From NCBI RefSeq assembly GCF_000527135.1, contig NZ_AZUP01000001.1, positions 3,683,535-3,747,534 of the forward strand: a stretch of 64,000 nucleotides of DNA. Reading direction: 5' to 3'. Below are positions 18,592 to 27,126 of this stretch, piece after piece. The notes beneath the pieces were generated by a model. The model was not told where the DNA came from and did not search any database. It was given only the letters and a program-made list of their open reading frames with translations. The stretch comes from Methyloversatilis discipulorum. Lineage in GTDB: Bacteria > Pseudomonadota > Gammaproteobacteria > Burkholderiales > Rhodocyclaceae. The number at the start of each line of letters is the position of its first letter. Within the stretch, counting starts at the first letter, position 1. Made by a program: the position numbers and the translations under genes.

Positions 18592-19821
18592 ATGAAGTTT
18601 TGGCTGCTCGACCTTTGGCTTGCGATGCGCAGCGTGCTCCGCCAGGGGCGACGCACGCTGATTGCCATTGGCGCGGTGAGCTTCGGCGTGATTGCGATGA
18701 TCCTGTCGGCCGGGTTCATCGAGTGGCTGATGGAGGGTATGCGCGAATCCACCATCAAGTCGCAACTGGGCCACGTTCAGGTGGTTCGACCGGGGTATGT
18801 GGAACGGGGCACCTCCGATCCCTTCGGTTTCGTCATTGACGGCGAAGATGCGGCGCGCACGAAGGTCGAGCAGGGCGCGGGCGTCAAGGTCGTCGCGCCG
18901 CGTCTCAGCTTCAACGGCCTCGCCAGCAAGGGCGACAACACGCTGGCCTTCCTCGGCCAAGGGGTCTCGGCGAAGGCGGAGGCGGTGCTGTCGAGTTCGG
19001 TCACGATATCGCGCGGGCGCAATCTGTCGCCCGACGGCGTCAACGAAATGATCATGGGGCGCGGCCTGGCGGCCAATCTGGGCGTCAATGTCGGCGACAC
19101 CGTGGTGCTCATGACGACGACTGCCGCCGGCAACGTCAATGCAGTCGAGGCGCCGGTCGTCGGCATCTTCATCTCGGTCAGCAAGGAATACGATGATTCG
19201 GCGCTGCGCATGCCGCTGGCGCTGGCGCAGCAACTGGTGCGAGTGAATGGCGCGCAGCAATGGCTGGTGCTGCTCGACGACACGGACAAGACCGACGCCA
19301 AGCTGGCCGAACTGGGCAAGGTGCTGCCGGCCGCGAACTTCGAACTGGTGCCCTGGTATCGCCTGTCCGACTTCTACAACAAGACGCGCGATCTGTTCGC
19401 CAGTCAGGTCAATGTCGTGCAGTTCATCATCCTGATGATCATCGTGCTCAGTATTTCCAACACGCTGTCGATGAGCGTGATGGAGCGCGTCAGTGAGATC
19501 GGCACCTGCATGGCGCTGGGTCTGACGCGGGCGCGGATACGGCGCATCTTCATGTCGGAGGGCGTGATGCTCGGTCTGGTCGGCGGTGGGCTGGGCGTTG
19601 TCGTCGGCTGCATCCTGGCGCTGGCGATTTCCGCCGTCGGTATTCCTCTTCCGCCGCCGCCCGGCATGGAACAGGGGTTCAACGGCGAAATCCGGCTGAC
19701 TTTCGGCATCGTCGCCAAGGCGCTGGCGATTGCCGTGGTCAGTGCCTTCGTGTCCAGTCTCTACCCTGCCTGGCGAGCGTCGCGCATGAATATCGTCGAC
19801 GCACTGCGGCAGAGTCGCTGA
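18592..19821 (+). CDS. ABC transporter permease 1 (FtsX/MacB type)
   Basis: A 409-residue inner-membrane protein with a first transmembrane helix near residues 18-45, a large periplasmic MacB-like domain, and three C-terminal helices (about 275-300, 325-355, 370-395) of the FtsX fold. It shares the order and motifs of the next permease (for example the VGDTVVLM-type segment and the terminal NIVDALRQS), so the two probably form a heterodimer like LolC/LolE. No ATPase is adjacent; the LolD-like protein encoded at 10708 is the obvious partner. Confidence 0.9.
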   Translation: MKFWLLDLWLAMRSVLRQGRRTLIAIGAVSFGVIAMILSAGFIEWLMEGMRESTIKSQLGHVQVVRPGYVERGTSDPFGFVIDGEDAARTKVEQGAGVKVVAPRLSFNGLASKGDNTLAFLGQGVSAKAEAVLSSSVTISRGRNLSPDGVNEMIMGRGLAANLGVNVGDTVVLMTTTAAGNVNAVEAPVVGIFISVSKEYDDSALRMPLALAQQLVRVNGAQQWLVLLDDTDKTDAKLAELGKVLPAANFELVPWYRLSDFYNKTRDLFASQVNVVQFIILMIIVLSISNTLSMSVMERVSEIGTCMALGLTRARIRRIFMSEGVMLGLVGGGLGVVVGCILALAISAVGIPLPPPPGMEQGFNGEIRLTFGIVAKALAIAVVSAFVSSLYPAWRASRMNIVDALRQSR

Positions 19822-19826
19822 ACGCC

Positions 19827-21038
19827 ATGTTCAAGCTCGCACTCCGCAACATCCTCCGGCAGAAATCGCGGACCGCGATGACGCTGGCCGCAATCATCTT
19901 CGGCGTTGCCGGACTGATCCTGAGCGGCGGTTTCGTGGCAGATGTGCTGACGCAGCTCGGTGAAGCGACGATACACAGCCAGCTCGGCCACGTGCAGGTG
20001 TTCCGCAACGGTTTCTACGAGCAGGGCGCGCGTTCGCCCGAGAAGTTCATGATCGACGACGCCGACAAGGTCGCCGAGTTCGCCGCCCGCATGCCGGAGG
20101 CGGATGCGGTGCTGCAGCGTGTCAATTTCACTGGCCTGCTGAACAACGGCAAGGCGGACTGGGCGGTCATGGGCGAGGGCGTGGAGCCGGACAAGGAAAA
20201 CCGGCTCGGCACCTTCGTACGGATCACCGCCGGCCGTGCGCTGCGCGACAGCGACACCGGCGGCATCCTGATCGGCGATGGCGTCGCCAAGGCCTTGGCG
20301 CTTGCGCCAGGCGATACCGTCACGCTCATCATGAACACTGCCGACGGCGCATTGAACACAACGGAATTTGCGGTGGTCGGGGTTTTCCAGAGCTTTTCGA
20401 AAGATTTCGACGCCCGTGCCGTAAGGATTCCCATTGCGGCGGCTCGAAATCTGGTTGCGCGTGACGGCTCCAACGCCATCGTGCTCCTGCTGCACCGGAC
20501 GGCCGACACCTGGCGGGTGAAGGATCTGCTGGTGCCCAAGCTGGCGTCGCTGGGGTTCGACATCCGCGACTGGGTGCAGCTTTCGGATTTCTATTCGAAG
20601 ACCGTGGAGCTCTACCGCACCCAGTTCGGCGTGCTGCAATGGATCGTGCTGATCATGGTGCTGCTGAGCGTCTTCAATACTGTAAACATGAGTGTCTTCG
20701 AGCGGGTCGGTGAATTCGGAACGCTGATGGCGCTCGGAAATTCGCGAGGATACGTATTCCGGCTCGTGCTCGCCGAAAATGCCCTGCTCGGACTGACCGG
20801 CGCGGCAATCGGTGTGGTGGTGGGGGTGCTCGTCGCGCTGGCGATCAGCGAGGTGGGCATTCCGATGCCGCCGCCGCCGAACTCGAACGTGGGGTACACG
20901 GCGTCGATACGTGTGCTGCCCGAAACCGTGCTGCTGGCCTTTACGGTGGGATTGGGCGCGACCGTGGTGGCGGCCTTGCTGCCGGCACGCAAGGTTTCGC
21001 GTACGCCCATCGTCGATGCGTTGCGGTACAACATCTGA
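19827..21038 (+). CDS. ABC transporter permease 2 (FtsX/MacB type)
   Basis: A 403-residue paralogue of the preceding permease, starting 5 bp after it. Layout is the same: one N-terminal helix with the RQKSRTAMTLAAIIFG motif, a periplasmic domain, and three C-terminal helices with ERVGEFGTLMALG (the coupling region for the ATPase) and a terminal TPIVDALRYNI. With the distant ATPase and LolA-like carrier it completes a Lol-like extractor for a hydrophobic substrate. Confidence 0.9.
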   Translation: MFKLALRNILRQKSRTAMTLAAIIFGVAGLILSGGFVADVLTQLGEATIHSQLGHVQVFRNGFYEQGARSPEKFMIDDADKVAEFAARMPEADAVLQRVNFTGLLNNGKADWAVMGEGVEPDKENRLGTFVRITAGRALRDSDTGGILIGDGVAKALALAPGDTVTLIMNTADGALNTTEFAVVGVFQSFSKDFDARAVRIPIAAARNLVARDGSNAIVLLLHRTADTWRVKDLLVPKLASLGFDIRDWVQLSDFYSKTVELYRTQFGVLQWIVLIMVLLSVFNTVNMSVFERVGEFGTLMALGNSRGYVFRLVLAENALLGLTGAAIGVVVGVLVALAISEVGIPMPPPPNSNVGYTASIRVLPETVLLAFTVGLGATVVAALLPARKVSRTPIVDALRYNI

Positions 21039-21122
21039 CCGGCCGTGACGCATTAGAGCGCGCGTCCGGATGCGTTGGCTATGATTCGCGGCTTGTCTGG
21101 CTGCTGTCCTGTGGAGGATGCA

Positions 21123-21749
21123 ATGTTGAGTTCTGACCGTCTGATGTCCGCACTGCGCGTGCTTGCGCTGCTGCTCGTGCCGCTTGCCTTCACGGCCTGC
21201 TCGTCGTCGCCCTATCCGGCCGCGCCGACTCAGGCTTACAGCGACGATTACAACTACATCCTGGGTCCCGGTGACTCGGTGAACATCGTCGTCTGGCGCA
21301 ATCCTGAAATCTCGTCCACGGTCACCATCCGCCCGGACGGCAAGATCACCGGCACCCTGTTCGAGGATCTGCCGGCGGCTGGCCGCGACCCCACGACGCT
21401 TGCGCGCGAGATCGAGCAGGTGCTGTCGAAGTACATCCGTGACCCCATCGTGACGGTCATCGTGGCGGGCGGCATCGGTCCCTACAGCGAGCAGATCCGC
21501 GTGATCGGCGAAGCGGCCAAGCCGCAGGCGCTGGCCTACAAGCAGAAGATGACGCTGCTCGACGTGATGATCGCGGTTGGCGGCATCACCGAATTTGCCG
21601 ATGGCAACGCGGCCACCATCCTGCGCACCTCCGAGGGCGACAAGCAGTACAACGTGCGCCTGAAGGACCTGGTTCGTCGCGGCGACGTGACGGCCAATGT
21701 CGACGTCAAGCCGGGCGACATTCTCATCATTCCGCAGAGCTGGTTCTGA
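21123..21749 (+). CDS. XrtA-system polysaccharide export lipoprotein (Wza-like)
   Basis: A 208-residue outer-membrane export protein. The signal segment ends in a lipobox-like FTAC-SSS, so it is probably lipidated. The polysaccharide export domain follows (YNYILGPGDSVNIVVWRNPE), then SLBB-type repeats (IGEAAKPQALAYKQKMTLLDV). It is much shorter than Wza, as usual for this PEP-CTERM-linked family. GGAGG 5 bp before the ATG fixes the start at 21123 over an upstream in-frame start. First gene of the XrtA operon. Confidence 0.93.
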   Translation: MLSSDRLMSALRVLALLLVPLAFTACSSSPYPAAPTQAYSDDYNYILGPGDSVNIVVWRNPEISSTVTIRPDGKITGTLFEDLPAAGRDPTTLAREIEQVLSKYIRDPIVTVIVAGGIGPYSEQIRVIGEAAKPQALAYKQKMTLLDVMIAVGGITEFADGNAATILRTSEGDKQYNVRLKDLVRRGDVTANVDVKPGDILIIPQSWF

Positions 21750-21791
21750 TCAGCTCAGTCATGAGGCGTCCGCCGGAAGGATCGTGTAGCT

Positions 21792-23408
21792 GTGGATGAT
21801 TTTCTGCGCCAGTTTTCTGGCTATCTCAGGTCGGCGTGGGGCTATCGCTGGATAGGCCTGCTGGTCGCCTGGGTGGTCGGCATCATCGGCATGGGCGTGG
21901 TGCTCGTGCTGCCGGACCAGTACCAGGCGTCGGCGAAGATCTATGTCGACACCCAGTCCATTCTGCGCCCGCTGATGTCCGGTCTGGCCGTTCAGCCCAA
22001 TCTCGACCAGCAGATCAACATGCTCAGCCGCACGCTGATCAGCCGGCCGAACATCGAGAAGCTGATCCGCATGGCTGACCTCGATCTCGAGGCCAAGACC
22101 AAGACCGAGCGCGAAAAGCTGATCGACGATCTGATCGCCAGTGTGAAGCTCACCAGTTCCGGCCGCGACAACCTCTACATCGTGTCCTATCGCGATCAGA
22201 AACCGGCGCGGGCGCAGAAGGTGGTGCAGGCCATGGTGACGCTGTTCGTCGAGTCGGGTCTGGGCAGCAAGCGACAGGATGCGGATCAGGCGCGCAAGTT
22301 CATCGAAGAGCAGATCAAGGCCTACGAGGCCAAGCTTCTGGAGGCGGAAAACCGTCTCAAGGAGTTCAAGCTCAAGAATCTCGAGCGACCGGGCGGCGGG
22401 CAGAAGGACTACTTCGGCAGCCTGGGCGAGGTGCAGGCTCAGCTCAACCAGGCGCAGCTCGACCTGCGCGAGGCGACCAATTCGCGTGACGCGCTGAAGC
22501 GCCAGTTGCTGGGCGAGGAGCCGACCATCAGCGCTGACAACTCGGCGATGGTCTTCGCACCCTCCGGCCCCGGTGGCCCGTCGACTGCCGAGATCGACAT
22601 GCGCATCTCCGGCATGAAGAACGAGGTCGAAGGCCTGCTGCAGCGCTACACCGACAAGCATCCGGACATTCTCCAGCTGCGAGCGCGTATCCGTAACCTC
22701 GAGGAAGAGCGCAAGCAGATCATCGAGAAGCACGCGGCCGAAGCGGCCAAGGAGGCCGATAGCAAGCCGGCCGATGCCAAGCCCGAGGCGAAGCCCGTGG
22801 CTGGCGGCGCGCAGATGCCCAATCCGGTGTACCAGCAGATCAAGGTCGCACTGGCGTCGGCCGAGGCCTCGGTCGCGTCGCTGAGTGCGCGGGTCGGCGA
22901 GTATCAGGCGCGTCTCGACGCATTGAAGCAGTCGTCGCGACTGGTGCCGGAACTGGAGGCGGAGTTCAGCCAGCTCAACCGCGACTACGAGGTGCATCGG
23001 ACCAACTACAACAACCTGGTATCGCGTCGCGAATCGGCCTCGATTTCGGAGGAGATGGACGCGACCGGGGTGGCGGAATTCCGCCTGATCGAGCCGCCGC
23101 GTGTCGATCCCAAGCCGGCGGCGCCCAACCGGCTCATCCTGCTGACCGTTGTACTGGCGGCGGCCATCATCGTCGGTGGTGCTGCATCGTTCGCCGTATC
23201 GCAACTGCGACCGGTGTTCCACGACGGCCGGATGCTGGCCGAAGTGGCCGGCGTACCGGTGCTGGGTTCGGTGTCCATGCTGCTCGCGAACGAGCGCAAG
23301 CGTTACGAGCGTCGCCGCAGCGTCGTGTTCTTCGGCGGTCTTGGTGGGCTGGTGGCCGCCTATGTGGCGATGCTGGCTTTCGTGTCGCTCGTGATGCGCA
23401 GCGCCTGA
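21792..23408 (+). CDS. XrtA-system polysaccharide chain-length determinant (Wzz-like)
   Basis: A 538-residue polysaccharide co-polymerase with inner-membrane helices near residues 20-42 and 450-475, a third hydrophobic stretch close to the C-terminus, and a long periplasmic coiled coil (about 170-430, with LEAENRLKEFKLKN and EEERKQIIEKHAAEA). It sets chain length and links to the export lipoprotein. The start is GTG at 21792. The cytoplasmic kinase is a separate protein encoded next, as in split Wzc systems. Confidence 0.93.
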   Translation: MDDFLRQFSGYLRSAWGYRWIGLLVAWVVGIIGMGVVLVLPDQYQASAKIYVDTQSILRPLMSGLAVQPNLDQQINMLSRTLISRPNIEKLIRMADLDLEAKTKTEREKLIDDLIASVKLTSSGRDNLYIVSYRDQKPARAQKVVQAMVTLFVESGLGSKRQDADQARKFIEEQIKAYEAKLLEAENRLKEFKLKNLERPGGGQKDYFGSLGEVQAQLNQAQLDLREATNSRDALKRQLLGEEPTISADNSAMVFAPSGPGGPSTAEIDMRISGMKNEVEGLLQRYTDKHPDILQLRARIRNLEEERKQIIEKHAAEAAKEADSKPADAKPEAKPVAGGAQMPNPVYQQIKVALASAEASVASLSARVGEYQARLDALKQSSRLVPELEAEFSQLNRDYEVHRTNYNNLVSRRESASISEEMDATGVAEFRLIEPPRVDPKPAAPNRLILLTVVLAAAIIVGGAASFAVSQLRPVFHDGRMLAEVAGVPVLGSVSMLLANERKRYERRRSVVFFGGLGGLVAAYVAMLAFVSLVMRSA

Positions 23409-23417
23409 GGATAGATC

Positions 23418-24404
23418 ATGAGCATCATCGAACAAGCAATCGAACGAATGGCCCATCTGAAGCGGGCGGGCGTCGATATCGGCGAGGAACCGGCTGCAGC
23501 GCCCGAGGCGCCGCCAGCGGCTGCGCCCGCTCCTGCGGCGCCCGTCGCCGCCGTGCCGCCAGCGGCTGAGGCCGTGCCGCAAGTGGCTGCCGCGCCGGTG
23601 CAGGTGGCGGGCGGAGCCGCCATTGATTCATCCCGCTACGTCGAACTCGACCTGGCGCGTCTCGACGGGATGGGTCTGGTCGTGCCGTCGGCCCCGCGTT
23701 CGCAGATCGCCGAAGAATTCCGCGTGATCAAGCGCCCCATCCTGGCCAACGCCCACGGCAAAGGCGCGGCGCCGGTCGATAACGGCAACCTCATCATGGT
23801 GACCAGTTCGGTGCCGGGTGAGGGCAAGAGCTTCAACTCGATCAATCTCGCGATGAGCATCGCGATGGAACTGGACAACCGTGTCCTGCTGGTCGATGCC
23901 GACGTTGCGCGCCCTTCCATCCTGAACCTGCTCGGCCTGCCGCCGGCCAAGGGGCTGATGGACGTTTTGCTCGACGAGGACGTCGGTCTGCCCGACGTGC
24001 TGCTCCGTACCAATGTCGAGAAGCTCACGCTGCTGCCGGCAGGCATGCCGCACAAGAACGCGACCGAACTGCTGGCCAGCGGTGCGATGCGTTCGCTGCT
24101 GGTTGAACTGGCGCATCGCTACCCGGACCGCATCATCATTTTCGATTCGCCGCCGCTGATGGTGACCACCGAGGCGCCGGTGCTCGCGCAATCGATGGGG
24201 CAACTGGTGATGGTGGTCGAGGCCGGACGCACCACGCACGCGATGGTGAAGCAGGCGCTGGCCAAGGTGCAGGGCTGCCCGGTCAAGATGCTGGTGCTGA
24301 ACAAGGCGCGCTATGCCCGTACCGACGGCTACTACGGTTACTACGGTTACGGTTACGGCTATGGCTCCGAAACCGGTTATCGCGACACGGCCAAGGCGGG
24401 TTGA
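23418..24404 (+). CDS. XrtA-associated tyrosine autokinase (BY-kinase)
   Basis: A 328-residue cytoplasmic kinase that works with the Wzz-like protein. After an Ala/Pro-rich linker (residues 25-70) comes a P-loop SSVPGEGKSFNSINLA, Walker A' LLVDADVARPS and Walker B IIIFDSPPLM. The tail is a dense tyrosine cluster (YYGYYGYGYGYG) for autophosphorylation, encoded by short GGTTAC-type repeats at about 24331-24365. Cycles of phosphorylation probably gate polymerisation. Confidence 0.94.
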   Translation: MSIIEQAIERMAHLKRAGVDIGEEPAAAPEAPPAAAPAPAAPVAAVPPAAEAVPQVAAAPVQVAGGAAIDSSRYVELDLARLDGMGLVVPSAPRSQIAEEFRVIKRPILANAHGKGAAPVDNGNLIMVTSSVPGEGKSFNSINLAMSIAMELDNRVLLVDADVARPSILNLLGLPPAKGLMDVLLDEDVGLPDVLLRTNVEKLTLLPAGMPHKNATELLASGAMRSLLVELAHRYPDRIIIFDSPPLMVTTEAPVLAQSMGQLVMVVEAGRTTHAMVKQALAKVQGCPVKMLVLNKARYARTDGYYGYYGYGYGYGSETGYRDTAKAG

Positions 24405-25925
24405 ATGAGGACAGGACGACCGATGCTTCGCCCGATCTCCCTGGCCATCCTGGGCATCGCCAGCAGTTTCGGTTCGGCGCACGCCGAAGGCTGGCGTCTG
24501 TCGACCAGCGCGTCGGTGCAGGTGATCTCGTCCGACAACATCAACTTCTCGCCGGTGGCGCCGTCGAGCGATGTGCTGACCGAAGTCACGCCGACCATCG
24601 ATCTGCGGCGCAGCAGCCCGCGCCTGAAGCTCAACGCCAATTACTCGCCGCGGATGATGTATTACGCGGACGACACCTTCCCGTCGCGCATCGCGAACAA
24701 CATGAGCGCGAACGGGTCGTTCGAGGTCGTCGATGACCTCTTCTTCCTCGACGCCAAAGCCAGTCAGACGCAGCGTCGGCGATCGGTCTTCAATGCCCAG
24801 CCCAATCTGCTGAACAGCACGCTGGGCGATTCGACCGAGACGCGCGTATTTTCGCTGTCGCCGTCGATGCGCGGCACGGTCCGGCTCGGCGATATCGCGA
24901 CATGGAAATCCAGCTACACCATTGCACGCAGTGAATCGTCGCGCCGCGAGGGCGCACTGACCAGCCGTACGTTCTCCGGGACGCTGCAGGGCGCTCCGGC
25001 GACGCTGAGCTGGAAGGGCGTGCTCAGTTCGCGCGTGACCGACTCGGGCAATGCCAACAACAGCGAACGCGAAAGCATCGTCGGCTCGCTGATCTACAAG
25101 CCGGATGTCCAGATCGAACTGACCGGCCGCTACGGCTTCGAGAAGTCGACGATAGGCAATCGGCGGGACGGCGCCACCTATGGCGGCGGCCTTGACTGGC
25201 GTCCGTCACAGCGCACTGCGCTGTCGCTCGATTACGACGAGCGGCCGTACGGCAGTACCGCCAACTACAAGCTGTCGCACCGACTGCCGAGGACGGCTTT
25301 CAATGCGGCCTACACGCGCAACATCGTGAGCCGGATCGACACCTTGCTCGAAGGATCGGGCCTGGAAGATCTTTACGAAACGCTGGCCTTCGTCGAGCCC
25401 TACGCCAGCATCGCCGATCCGGACGAACGGCGCGACGCGATCCGCGCCGACGCGCTGGCCGGGCGCATCCCGGGCTACGGTTCGCTCGATTCGCCCATCC
25501 TGACCGACCGCGAATACCGGCGCTCGCGCTGGTCGCTCGGCGTGGTGCATACCGGAGCCCGCAACACGCTGTCGTTCACGATGTACCAGTCGACCAACGA
25601 CAGCGGAATCGGCTCCGTTGGCGGCTCCCTTACCGGCGATTTCGCCGAGGCTTCGGTCATTGTCCAGAAGGGCTGGACCATCGGTCTGTCGCACCGGCTC
25701 TCCCCGGTCAGTTCGCTGAACTTTTCGCTGAACTCCTTCGACACCAGTGGTCGTGTGACCTCCCGCACGACGACCGAGCGCAACGTGTTCAATGCGACAT
25801 ATTCCACAGCGCTTGGTGCCTACACCAGCGGCTCCATTGGTCTGCGCATGATGCGTGGCACAGTCGCCGCCGGCGATGTAGACGAAAATGCACTGATCGC
25901 CACGGTGAGTACACGCTTCTTCTGA
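24405..25925 (+). CDS. PEP-CTERM-system outer-membrane beta-barrel protein
   Basis: A 506-residue exported protein. A signal peptide ends near SAHAEG, followed by alternating-residue strands to a terminal Phe (VSTRFF), typical of an outer-membrane barrel. It matches by length and position the TIGR03016-type protein found in XrtA loci, probably the outer-membrane polysaccharide pore or a secretin substitute. Its ATG follows the kinase stop directly; an alternative start at 24423 has a better-placed AGGA site. Confidence 0.85.
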   Translation: MRTGRPMLRPISLAILGIASSFGSAHAEGWRLSTSASVQVISSDNINFSPVAPSSDVLTEVTPTIDLRRSSPRLKLNANYSPRMMYYADDTFPSRIANNMSANGSFEVVDDLFFLDAKASQTQRRRSVFNAQPNLLNSTLGDSTETRVFSLSPSMRGTVRLGDIATWKSSYTIARSESSRREGALTSRTFSGTLQGAPATLSWKGVLSSRVTDSGNANNSERESIVGSLIYKPDVQIELTGRYGFEKSTIGNRRDGATYGGGLDWRPSQRTALSLDYDERPYGSTANYKLSHRLPRTAFNAAYTRNIVSRIDTLLEGSGLEDLYETLAFVEPYASIADPDERRDAIRADALAGRIPGYGSLDSPILTDREYRRSRWSLGVVHTGARNTLSFTMYQSTNDSGIGSVGGSLTGDFAEASVIVQKGWTIGLSHRLSPVSSLNFSLNSFDTSGRVTSRTTTERNVFNATYSTALGAYTSGSIGLRMMRGTVAAGDVDENALIATVSTRFF

Positions 25926-26007
25926 CGCGGGCGCCGTGATGCGCATGCTGCAGAACCGTGCAGCGCCACCGACGCCCTGAGGGGCGGGTACCCAACGATC
26001 GAGATCC

Positions 26008-27126
26008 ATGTACGAGTCCTTCTACGGTCTTTCCGGCAAACCTTTCCAGCTCAATCCCGATCCGTCCTTCTTCTTCGGCAGCAAGGGCCACAGGCGCGCG
26101 CTCGCCTACCTCGAGTACGGGCTGCATCAGAGCGAAGGTTTCATCGTCATCACCGGCGAGATCGGCGCCGGCAAGACCACGCTGGTGCGCAGCCTGCTGC
26201 AGAAGCTCGATTCGAAGAAGGTGGTGGCGGCCCAGCTGGTCAGCACCCACCTCGACGCCGAGGACACGCTGCGTCTGGTGGCTGCCGCGTTCGGCCTGCC
26301 GAACAAGCAGCTGAAGAAGGCGGATCTGCTGCTGTCGATCGAAATGTTCCTGCTGTCGCTGACCGCTGCCGGCAAGCGCGCACTGCTCATCGTCGACGAG
26401 GCGCAGAACCTGACGCCGCGCGCGGTCGAGGAACTGCGCATGCTGTCGAACTTCCAGCTCGGCGAGCATGCGCTGCTGCAGAGCTTCCTGGTCGGTCAGC
26501 CGGAGTTCCGTGAAACGATGCAGAGCCCGCACATGGAGCAGCTGCGCCAGCGGGTGATCGCGTCCTACCACCTCGGACCGATGGACGCGGCCGAGACCGA
26601 GGCCTATATCGAGCACCGCCTGAAGCACGTCGGCTGGCGCGGTTCGCCCGCTTTCCAGTCCGGTGCGCACGAAGCCATCTTCAAGGCGACCGAGGGCGTG
26701 CCGCGGCGCATCAACACCTTGTGTGACCGCCTGATGCTGGCCGGCTTCCTCGGCGGTGCGACCGCCTTCACCGCGCAGGACGTCGCCGGCGTGGTCAGCG
26801 AAATCAAGGATGAAGCGGGTGACGCGGCCGCGGCCGCGGCGATGGCCAAGCGACCGGACGGCCCGATGCCGTCCGACACCGCGGCACACGCCGCTTTCAA
26901 CGGCGCCGGTCTGCGCAGTTCGCCGGCGCTGTTCGATCTCGACATGTCGCAGTTCCGTCTCGACGCCGATTCTGCTCAGCGTGTGCGCGACTACGTGAAT
27001 GCGCATCAGGCGGGCAATCTCGAAGAACGCCTGTCACGGATGGAGCGTACGCTCGAACAGACACTGGCCCTGCTGTATGAAATCGCCGAGCGCTCGACCG
27101 AGCCGGCGGACAAGGAGGCGGAATGA
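26008..27126 (+). CDS. XrtA-associated ATPase (GspA/ExeA-like AAA+)
   Basis: A 372-residue ATPase with N-terminal FYGLSGKPFQLNPDP, Walker A GEIGAGKTT near residue 45, Walker B LLIVDEAQN and arginine-finger region GVPRRINTLCD. It resembles GspA/ExeA ATPases that help assemble secretion machinery through peptidoglycan. The C-terminal part ends in a coiled coil. Its stop overlaps the wecB start (ATGA). Confidence 0.92.
   Translation: MYESFYGLSGKPFQLNPDPSFFFGSKGHRRALAYLEYGLHQSEGFIVITGEIGAGKTTLVRSLLQKLDSKKVVAAQLVSTHLDAEDTLRLVAAAFGLPNKQLKKADLLLSIEMFLLSLTAAGKRALLIVDEAQNLTPRAVEELRMLSNFQLGEHALLQSFLVGQPEFRETMQSPHMEQLRQRVIASYHLGPMDAAETEAYIEHRLKHVGWRGSPAFQSGAHEAIFKATEGVPRRINTLCDRLMLAGFLGGATAFTAQDVAGVVSEIKDEAGDAAAAAAMAKRPDGPMPSDTAAHAAFNGAGLRSSPALFDLDMSQFRLDADSAQRVRDYVNAHQAGNLEERLSRMERTLEQTLALLYEIAERSTEPADKEAE

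Noticed and set aside
25947..25964. GCTGCA/TGCAGC inverted repeat between the outer-membrane barrel and ATPase genes
   Set aside because: Short stem without a T-run in a GC-rich spacer; likely chance, and the operon appears continuous.
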